DNA of 22,814 nucleotides, taken from the NCBI GenBank assembly GCA_013115145.1, contig JAAPAO010000571.1:1-22814 (forward strand), written 5' to 3'. The DNA comes from Perkinsus chesapeaki. Lineage: Eukaryota; Perkinsozoa; Perkinsida; Perkinsidae. Below, piece after piece: positions 9,424-20,000 of the stretch. The stretch's first letter is position 1, and every line of letters starts with the position of its first letter. The notes beneath the pieces are model-generated. The model did not search any database, was not told where the DNA came from, and was given only the letters and a program-made list of their open reading frames with translations. A program made the position numbers and the translations under genes.

Positions 9424-9963
9424 ATGGCTCCTGCTACTGACGCTAAAACGAAGGCGTCTAAGACCGGTGCCGCCCTTACCAAGGGTGTGCAGGTTAAGAC
9501 CCGCAAGGTCAGAAGAAACACCCATTTCTTCAGGCCTAAGACTCGTCAGACGCCCAAGGCCCCTAAGTAATAGGGAATCACTTGTTAATATTAGGTGGAT
9601 TATTATTATATAGGTACCCCCGTTCCGCTACTCCCACCTTGACTAAGATGGATAAGTACCGTATCATCCGCTCTCCTATGACCTCTGAGTGGGCCATGAA
9701 GCACATCGAGGACCTTAACACTTTGGTCTTCCTTTGTGACGTTCAGGTAATGTTATTTCATACTGAGGTTAATTTACAGGTGTTCATCTTATTTGATTTA
9801 GGCTTCTAAGAAGCAGATCAAGGATGCCGTTGAGTCTCTCTACGACATCAAGTGCAAGAAGGTGAACACTTTGGTCCGTCACGATGGTCTCAAGAAGGCC
9901 TACGTTAAGTTGGCTGATGACTTCGATGCCCTTGATGTGGGTAACAGGATCGGTATCATCTAA
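9424..9963 (+). CDS. RPL23A: 60S ribosomal protein uL23 (L23a), 3 exons
   Basis: uL23 sits at the exit of the ribosomal peptide tunnel. Exons 9424-9566, 9614-9746 and 9802-9963 sum to 438 bases, giving 145 residues, the usual length of the eukaryotic protein. Introns are 47 bp (9567-9613, GTAATAGG to TATATAG) and 55 bp (9747-9801, GTAATGTT to GATTTAG), both canonical. The N-terminal extension is basic ([20 protein letters not shown]). The globular part has [62 protein letters not shown] and [14 protein letters not shown], all family hallmarks. The start is the ATG at 9424 giving [13 protein letters not shown]; an upstream in-frame ATG at 9355 would add 23 hydrophobic residues not found in the family. 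Codon use resembles EF-1alpha, fitting high expression. Confidence 0.96.
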
Positions 9964-10621
9964 GCAGCTTTGCGGTGACTGGTTAGAGTTCCCAAGGAAC
10001 TCGGGCGTGGCAGCAAACTCAGCTTGCAAGAGGGATAATAGACTTGTGTTGCGTCAGTTTATTGTTATAATCATTCCGGGACGATAGGGGATTGTTCGGC
10101 TTAATGATACCATAGTTCATGTTCTCACCAACTGAAGGTGTAATATTTCCGGGTGGGGTGATCAATCGTCGAAAGTTGGTCCGGCGCCATGTTTTAGTGG
10201 CAACAGCTTTTATGCTGTAATATTGGATATGAGGTGTAAAGGCTTGATTAGTCTCATACATCGAGTTGATGTAACACAAAGCGCACTGATTCCTGCCGCA
10301 GGAATCCTGCGAAGTGGCGGGCCGCTGGGGAGGGTCTACGAACGTCATCCAGGAGGGATACACACTGCTGGCAAGAAGTAATTACCGGCTGATACCCTTC
10401 GCAACGTGCTGGTTCACGCTTGTGCTACGCTCACTGGAATTGAATATGTTTGGTAGCTTGCAAAACGGTGACCATTTTGTAAACAGACGTGACTAAATTC
10501 GGTACAGTGTGGTGATGGTGGAGAGATGTCTTGATAATGAAAAGGAAAAAGGAGCGGTAACACGAAAGCTTTCATATAGCCGGAGTTGGATGACGACGGT
10601 GTATTGGTCGTTTCATCAGCT
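9964..10621. other. Spacer between uL23 and tRNA-Glu
   Basis: No exon, RNA gene or repeat is recognisable on either strand in these 658 bases. The open frames are short and lack any family signature. Confidence 0.6.
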
Positions 10622-10694
10622 TCCGATATAGTCTAGCTGGTTAGGATACCTGGCTTTCACCCAGGCGACCCGGGTTCGAGTCCCGGTATCGGAA
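10622..10694 (+). tRNA. trnE(UUC): tRNA-Glu (anticodon UUC)
   Basis: The 73-nt gene has a perfect 7-bp acceptor stem (TCCGATA with TATCGGA), the D-arm GTCTAGCTGGTTAGGAT, a perfect 5-bp anticodon stem (CCTGG / CCAGG) around loop CTTTCAC with TTC at 10656-10658, and a perfect T-arm (GGGTTCGAGTCCC). A- and B-box promoters are intact. CCA is not encoded and there is no intron. Only a short T run (TTTT near 10711) follows as a Pol III stop. It is the only intact tRNA in the window and is a useful contrast to the decayed tRNA-like introns. Confidence 0.97.
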
Positions 10695-11003
10695 ATTTGT
10701 CCTCGTCAATTTTATCACTCGTGCTTAACGTTGAACGTTGCTTCTACTTAACGACATTATTTACTTTAAGTTAGACACTAGTTTTACAACGTCGTCATCC
10801 AGCTCCAGCTATATAAGAATTTTCGAGCTACCTGTCCTCGTTTTTCCTTGTCTATTATCGAGACATCTCTCGATACCGAATCTCCACTTGTTACTTATAT
10901 AACACAACACTCCTCATCTATAAGGAATTGTCTACTACTTACCGCTCCTATTGCTGAACGGTACACACTCAACAACAATGCCTTCACAAACAGTTATCTA
11001 CTT
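10695..11003. other. Spacer between tRNA-Glu and the clathrin 3' end
   Basis: No feature is recognisable in this 309-base stretch beyond the presumed 3' UTR of the clathrin gene on the minus strand. Confidence 0.6.
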
Positions 11004-14000
11004 TCATCGGAAAGTAGGCGGCTGGAAGTTTCCAAGATTAGATGTCGATGACGGTTGTCGTGGAGGGAACGTCGGAGGTGTCATGGTGCCGCTCATTCCC
11101 ATAGCTCCCATCGAGCTCGGTGCTGCTCCACCGAAAGGAGCAGCCCCTTGCATATTTCCACGAAGTTGAGGAGATGATGATGGTGCCGCAGCAGCACTAA
11201 CAAGAAGGTATGCACTCACAACGACTATGCTTCAGACTCACCCTGGACCCATCAGGGCCAAGTGGCCACCCGGGCCGCCAAGCCCGAGCGGACTGGGCTC
11301 CACAAAATCGTTTGGCGCCGACTTCTCCTTGTCCTCTGCCAACGACTCCGTCCTGAAGAGAAATAAAACCCGATGCGATAGCAGCGACCTTACTTCTTTT
11401 CAAGAGATTCGATCCGGTTGGTATAGTCCCTCATCAACTGGATCATATACCTACCAAAAACAGTATTAAACTAATATTCCGACAACAAGACCTACGGCAT
11501 CGCAAAGTCCATATAGCCCTTCTTCCATGCAAGCTCCATAACAACATCGGGCCTTATCAGTTCGTAGCAAGTATAGAGGCAAGCCGAGAAACACTCGCGA
11601 CCACAGGGAACGTCTTCGGACGTCGCAAAGTAACTACAACAATCATACCATCAATCCAAACACGAAATTAGTGGGTCTACCGGAGCAGACCTTCTGCCAG
11701 ATCGCGGTTTCCGCTCTCCCTAGCAGACTCCATAGCATCAGTAAACATGCCGTCCTTCTTAGACAACTCGATACTCTGCTTAAACCTACCACATGACCAT
11801 CAACTCAGGTAGACCTCAAGCAACCTCAGTTTACCTTCCGTTCTTGTTGTACACGGTGGCAGCTATCCTACGCATCTGCAGCAGATGATGATTCTCCAAC
11901 CTAATAGATGATGAATTCAAATTAAGCATCTTATTTCTACACAAATTCAGACCGTCAATATGATTTAAGGCAAGCAAAACTTCTCACCCACCTTGCCCTG
12001 GATCACAGAGCTTAGAAGACTCTGCCTTTCTATTACTATTCTACCCACCCCCATTTCTAGGCAGCTATACTGCCACTAAGCTATGTTCATCAACAATGCT
12101 TCCTCCTCTCTCCTTCTATGTGTTCGCCGAGAACGGATAATTTACGGTACATTCTAAGGACTTCCACCATATATATCAGCATCTATACGATTGCTATATT
12201 ATTGCATAATATAATTCCCTCTAGGTGAGATAGTTCATTATAATAAATCCACGATCCGACCGATAGGTAATCCCTCTGTCTTACTTCTGCGCTAATGCAA
12301 TCTGATCAAAGTTGTCAAAGTGCTCAATCGAGCTCCTCAAACCATCAACATCCTCCTCCTCAACCAGCAACTCGTTCAATGCCTCATTAACCTACCAAAC
12401 CGCCGCCCTCGTAGCCTTCCCAACCCAGCACACTCGTACTTGAGGTATATTAGCATTTGGTTGGACTGCTGCTATGTAATCCTGTATCAACGGTAAATGG
12501 CCCGCCTTTCGGACATGCTGGATAACTCTAGCATGGTCCAACTTGGCCTGTATAGCTATAAGCAACTAACCACAGCACAATTTGAACAAAGCCAAAGTCC
12601 ACAACTGTCCTTACGTCGCTCAATAGAAGAGGATGCTCATCCAGATAGAAGTTAATGGCTCTGTAATAGATCTCAGAATTTGACACCTTGCTCATCACAG
12701 ATTGGAAAAGATCCTAAAACCTCAAATTGACCCGCCGATCTTTCGCCAAGGTTCCCTACCTGCGACCAGGCCGTGGGACTATGCTGGATGATAGTATTGG
12801 CGGCAGAGTCGTATTCATCATAAGATACGTACAGATACACTGCCTCCTTCCAAAGGAAGTTAGCCTCGCACGCTCTAAAAATATCACAAAAACCTTAGCG
12901 GAGCGAAGCAAGATTTTGCCGTTTTACCTGATCAGTTTGGGAATATTGAGCCTCGACGTGTTCGCCTTGACGAAATCCATGAGCTTGCCCTTCTTATGCT
13001 TGGCATACAAAATACCGAGCTCCGTGAACCTAGCACGCGCGAACCTAAGATACTCTCCACCCAACCAGCTCTTACATTCCATAATGGGCCTCATCAGAGT
13101 TACTAATACCCAGCTCCAACAGTGTCATGAGCTCATCGTAACGTCCAGCATTCTCGTATACCTATCAAAACATTAACCTCAGTCAGTTCAAAGAGAATTC
13201 ATTGATTCCGCAACAACACTTTACTCAGTACAAAGCTTCAATGCTACGATAATAGTACTAATAATACCGAGGATAGAGGGAAAACTCTGTAAAATATCCC
13301 ACTGTATTTAATAGCAAAGTCCGATGGAAAATACATTCCAGCGACGATAATAATCAGATGCGTTCATTGTACGACAATCTAACACTCCCAAGTTCGGGGC
13401 CCTAACCTCTCCCTTACCTCGATAACCTCATCCAGGTGATCCGGATGTACGATGATGTGAAGACCAGCAGTCTGAGCCGATCGGAAGTCCTCCGCACCAA
13501 CACAGGCAAAGCATATCTCCTTCCACGTTCGAGGGTTCTTAGCCTGACCGACACAATTAGGGAGAGTCTTGCTAAACTACTTTCCTTACCTTCTTGGCAG
13601 CTTCAATGGCAGACGAGAAGTCACCCAAGTTGACGTAGCAAGATGCAAGCTTGGCGTTGTTCGGGATTGATTGGAACAAAACCTGAGAGAACATGAGCCA
13701 TTCGGAAATAATGACAACGGGTTTAAAGAACACGGGATGGTCAAATCTAGAGGGAGATTTTGCGCGACGTTGCGGCACTCAGTCGACTTTGAAACTCATC
13801 GATATAGGCTTTCATTGGAACAAGGAAGCGTGTGAAAGGTTATAGACCCCTTATTAACATAAAGGCAATACAGATTATATCCCATTATCCCCTTTTATCT
13901 ACCTTAGCTGCCTTATAAAGCCTTTCCTCATACAGTCTATCACCAACACTTTGAACCTAATCTCAATACTATTACCCAGCAACCAACTAACAACAAGACC

Positions 14001-17000
14001 CTACATTAGCTGTATTAGTAGCAGCCAAGAAGTCTTCAAGCTCATCCATCCTATCATCGCATTTCGCCAAAGAATATAGCAACTCCGAATCGATGTAGCT
14101 GTCCTTTTGCTTTGTACGGGCCATGCGCAAATACTTAATCAGATCATCATAGCACTCCTCTCTCTCAGCCACGGCGATCACCTGTCATACCGACTTTTCC
14201 ATTCGTAAGCTAACTTTCCGAGTCTACCTCCATATAGTCAGTAGCATCGCCCGCCTTAATATAGCTGTCGATTGCTTCTGGTATCATAGCGCATACACCA
14301 TGGCGAAGCTGGGCCGCACCGAGCTTATACCAAACCTGAGAAAATCGTCTCGAACGTGGGGTCACCCAGCCTGATAGGAAGATGCTCAGCCTCAGCGGAT
14401 CAAACAGTGTCGCGACTCTACGATGGTGGAAGACCAAAACCGAGCCCCATCTCATACATTCCTTCTGTTAGGAGCATCGGATGTTCCTCTATGTTGTCCA
14501 CTAGCCATTCATCACATTAATAAAACTTCTTTTATTACCTTATATATATAATACACTATGGTGCCTTACATAGGGCCCGATATGACTCATTCATAACGAT
14601 CACTATATACTAGTCGACTGCCAGGTCTCTTATTCCTCCCCGAATTCCGCCTACCTGAGGTTCGTTCACGCGGCTGGCGAAATCCTTGGCGCGCTCCAAG
14701 CCGGATCCCTCATCATCGTCCAAATTCGTAAGCAATGTATCCATGGCCTCAGCATTCATACCACACTTCTTATAAATCTCAAAGGCCTCCTCATACCTAA
14801 ACAACATTGTATTGGATCGATCACCAAGTTAACAAAGAGACGCCCTGATTAAATACTACTCCGAAAAATGGATTCGAACCAACTTCACGCGATACTTCGA
14901 TTTTTCAAATAAGCAAATAACTATACTTGAACTTCGCGTGCATACTTACACAGGAAATACTTCACCGCTACACACCAGTTCTAGTTTCCATCTTCTTAAA
15001 ATATCAATATATTCACTTTCATTTTATAAGGTCTATATGCATCACAAAATGTAGCTTAATTTAGCTAATACCAAAGCAACTAGGTCATATTACCACCCAG
15101 TTCACTATTGTCTACTGACGTCATATTCTACATTAAAGTACTACCATCTCCTCCCTCCTAAACCGCCCATACCCCAGACCCTATTACAGATTGTAAGGGT
15201 CCCCCATTGCAATAAGGGCAATCTCAGGACCATCATAATTATCAAGTCGATGTACATAGTCCATCACTCTTGACTTGTCCTAAACAGAAGCAGCTTCGAT
15301 TCCTCTCCAAGGCTTTCGGTGCCTACCGCTTTGATGGCCGTGAGAATAAGAAGATTCTGCAGAGTGCGGTTGTCTGAGAAATCAGAGTTGTGGAGGACTA
15401 TCTTCTCGAGGAGCTCGATGAGTTCATTGGGCAGATCCGCGTCGATAAATGCCTTCACTGCTGCAGTGACCTGAGCGAAAAGATATCATACACACAACAA
15501 CGGCAGTTTTCATAGTTCTTATAATTTCACCGCTTGCTAGTGGGCCAAACACGGCAATTGCGAGCAACGATTATACCGCATGCAGCAGCGCATCCAATCA
15601 CCAATTACGTGGAGTTTCAATTTCGACCTTCGTTCTCGAAATAGAGTTAATAATGATAAAGATTAAAGAAGTTAACGAGACACTTGACGGCAATATCGCC
15701 TCAATGGCTTCAAGCTCCGAAGCTACACGCTTCTTCAAATTCACTAGCATACTTTCATGCCGACACATCCCTTATATTACCTCATCAGCATTCTTGCTCT
15801 CTGGTAGTGCAGTACTAACAACTTGGTCAATAACATGCCTCCTATACTGATTGTCTTCAGACAGTGCCTTGGACCACAACTCGGGGCTTTGACGCTCTAC
15901 AAGATACCTATAAGCGGCGCAGGTGATTTAATAAGTACTAATAATGAGAGCAATCGAACTTGTGATTCATAACAACTAAAATAGCAGCCGAACTTGTTCA
16001 CGGTTGACTATTCAACTTACTCGAACTTTGCACCCAATAATCCTCCGCAGGTAGCAGCATTATTGAGCGTGAACTTTGTAGATATTTTTGAGATGTTTAT
16101 TATTAGGTATTATCATATATATCAATTTTATTAAGCGCAGGTTTCGTAGTAAATCTGTTGACGTTAAAATAGATGCAAATAGTCATGATCACAAGTCGGA
16201 AACGAAAATAAAATCCAGCCGTTCCAAGATGCAAGCTTGAAGCTGAGATATTCCCATACGCACTGTATCCCACCCTTAACGCACCCGCCTTGCTAATGGT
16301 AAGTATTACCTAGCTTGCAGTCTAAATAGACCATTATTATTAGTGACACGCAGTAGTTGTTCATCGCATGTTCCCCAGGCTCTGACACAAAAACCGTTGT
16401 CCCCATCACAACCAAAAAAGCTTACCTCTTATAGGCGATATAAGCCAGATGAGGGTCGCGGTCCTCACAGTAGGCACCAACGACAGCAGAGTCATAATAA
16501 GCATCGTTTTTAAGGAAGTTCTCGGGGTCCTTATTAGAGTCGATATAGATCTTGGCGAGAGCGTTGTGCAGAGCGGGCTCCTAAGAACAAAACACCACTA
16601 CTACTCGTACTCGCAATCCGAAAATATCGTTATTAAACAGACCCAAAGTGTCCTTTTAGGTAATAACAAAAGTCCACTTGAAGACCTTACGTTGACACTT
16701 AAGATCCGAAGTAGGACTCGTGGAAGGCTTTCAAGTTGTAGAATATCATGTACTATATCATATATAGAACTATCATGTAGATATCTATAATATCATTGAT
16801 CATAGATATCAATATCATTGTTATTTCCCTCAAGGACAAACAGTAACACTTTTATTTCACTACTGTGAAATCAGTATGGGCATTCTCACTACCCATACCG
16901 ATTTTCCCACAAATTAACAGTGTGCCGAATTCCTGGAATTCCTACCTGATTTCCCTCAGCCAAGCGTCCTTCCAACCAGGGCTGCAACAGTCTCAGTCTG

Positions 17001-20000
17001 TTACGCTTCTCGACTGCCTCCACAAGCGGCTCCACTGGGCACAGAGACCGGACCTAAACCGACCTCATAAAATATCTTAAGACGAAAGATTTACTTACAT
17101 TGCCGAGAATGTTGTTCTTGATGTAGTCCTCGGAGCAGTCTCTGTCAATCAAAGTGCCAACGACAGTGGGACAGTTCAACGGGTTAACCTTAGTCACATA
17201 AACCTCAATATACCTGACAATAACATTTGTACGCATGTACTAGATGACACGCGAATCAACCTCGAAGGTATCTTACTTCATCAAGTTATTGGAATAAAGA
17301 TAGTCTGTCAGTTCCTCAACATATCCGTGCATATCGCAGACGTAAATGAGTGGTCTTGGATCCTGCAACTTAGCTTCCTTAAGGAAGTCCTTGACTTTAA
17401 CAGGATCATAATATTGACTCTCCCGAACGACCCTCTCAACCTCCTGCATATGCCCAAGCTTGGCTGCCGCCTCGATGTATCTAGAATTTAAGCGTGCTTT
17501 TCACTCCCACAAAAGATACGCCTACTTGAAATGGACATCGGGGTCTTGGCTTGTAGACAGGATTCCTCCCAAGAAGAAGAACATTCCTTCCCAACACTGA
17601 TACTTCTCAAAGATATCCACCAGCTTATCGACGCCAAGCTGGTCATGGTACCTTGAAAGAAAGAAAATAGCTCACCATTTTACAGCCCTTGACAGCTTAT
17701 CAACAAATAGGTATATAAATCGCTCAGAGATTTTTCCATGGTGATTTCCCAGGAAACCGGAACGATATCCAGCTTCAATAGAACTAATATGTGCACTAAG
17801 TCACCAATTAACCTTACGCGTAACAGCAATGCAAAGCGCGGCAGCAGCAGCAGGCAGTGCAAGGCCCTGTGGCAGTAGTCAATAATAAGGGGATAATCCT
17901 CTCCGAGACTTCAGCGAGGTAATGTTTCAGGTAACAGAAATCACAACTTTGTTAACGCACAGTAATTGCGTGTCGGAACCTTCAGCTTCAGAGAGGTCCG
18001 GGAATCTTGGGAAGGATGATCCCCCGGGGATCTCAAATACGCCTTCTAACGTTTTGGTTAGGAAATATTGCTGGTAAATAGGCATTTGAATAAGACCCTT
18101 CCAGAACTAACTTGTCTTTGCGCTAAGAAAACCCTTCACCAGAGCGAGCACGCCGAGTCATAGTCTTGAATATGCTACTCGTCCACTATCAACCACTTCG
18201 TAGGGCTTGTAACAGCCATGAAAACTTAATGCTACTCGCACACTATCAACCCATTTTTACTTGATAGCAACTTGTACAACAACTTGGATATTCTGCTGCC
18301 TATTATATCGTAACATATCCTCTATAAGCTCCAATGCCACACTCTTTGAATTATCAGTGCCATTGCCCAGTACCTATCAGCAACCAAATCTTGCAATCTT
18401 ACCAAATCTTGCATTTCCTCACCTTTCCAATATAATTGGTAAGGAACTCCGGCGACATATCGTGAGAATGCAGCATGCACCGTCTTATATCCGAGATGTC
18501 CGTGTAGTGCTCCAAAGCCCTCTGGTACATACCAGCCTTCTCGCACATCATCGCAATATGTTGTCGGTCATAGTGACTTAACATATTCATTTGAAAGATA
18601 GCCTCGGCGACCTGCAGCGACGTCTGTCAAATCCTTCCCTTGATTTCCCTTCCTTCTACCTGTGGAGCTTGCATAAGGTTCATCTCGAGCAGCCTGGTCT
18701 GTAGCTGGCCCTGCTCAGGCTTGTCATCCTTAAGGTAGTCTAGAAGCACCGACGTGGTCTCTTGTAATTTACCAAGGGACATGAAGGAGTCCACCACCTG
18801 AGAGACGTTACTTCATCACCAAATATAGAATATAAAGCAGGGAGAGGACTCAAAAGCAAGGTTTTGGAGCTGTGCTGCTTCAAAGCTCAACTGTGCAGCG
18901 ACAGAACGTCGGTAACCACAAAGTCGTAAAAAAGGCATCATCTATTAGAGGTGCTTTTGCCAATCGCTCGAAGGAACATTGTGAGTATAATTCCACCAAT
19001 TCTTACCTTATTAATGTCAATCAGTGGCGGATTATTATCCAGCAAATCCTTAGCGAACTTAACGGCGCCCTCAGGGTTCGTGGCCACAATAGTCCTCAAC
19101 ATCCCACCATAATCAGCATTGGCATAGTTAACCCTTTTAACATACTGCACAACCTTCTCATACTCTCCAGCGGCCACAAAGCATGCGATAACTTTATCGT
19201 GGCAATGGGCTCGCAAGTACACGGAGAGAGCCAATTTGTTGTCGAGTGGCTTCACCATATCTCCCAAAGCCTCAGTGCAGGTAAGGCTGTCTTCGCTCAA
19301 CCACTTCTCGATGAATTCCCGACGGCCTTGTGCTACAACTGGTCCCACCAGCTCCATCGATTCGCTCTCGTTCAACCTGACAAGGACGACGCAGGTTCGA
19401 TCCCGGCACATGACGTTTCTATTACTTGTGACCGCTCTCCAATAGGGCTGAGAAATACTGCAGCAATGGGGTGCTCTGGCCGGGAACGGCAGGAGCGTTT
19501 TTGAACTGCTGGATGGTTGCTGGCGATCTCAGAGATCCCGAAGCATCCTGGGCGGCTATGCGAGCAGCTTGCTTGTAGTCACCGGCAGCAAAGTATCTAA
19601 GGTTGAAGGTGGTAAGATACATAATAACTCCGGTCACCATACCTGGTAAACTGCTGCTGGAACATATCCTGCGCTCCCGGTAAACCATAGCGGCGAGCAA
19701 GATTAAAAGCAATATCTTGCCTATTCGAGAGCTGAGAAAGACTCAAATGAAAATCACGCTTAAAGCTAAGATACCATGCAGATGGTTATACGAAGGCGAG
19801 ATTACATACTAACCCATTTCCAGCCTGGAAATTCCTGGAAATTTCCAGGGCTTCAAACCAACTACCGGAGAGTCCAGTGAAGACCCCGAAAAAGCGTCAC
19901 TTTTTTTCGGCGACAGTATTTCCGACGACCATAATAGTCTGGTTACTTCACTACTTCCAAATACTTTACTTTCGGAGTTTTAGAAGAAGACACAACTCAG

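Noticed and set aside
16780-16810. Inverted repeat GATATCTAT / ATAGATATC in a clathrin intron
   Set aside because: It is in a very AT-rich stretch where such pairing arises easily by chance.
18872-19504. 210-codon open frame on the + strand
   Set aside because: It is antisense to clathrin exons that match the family closely ([10 protein letters not shown] and neighbours).
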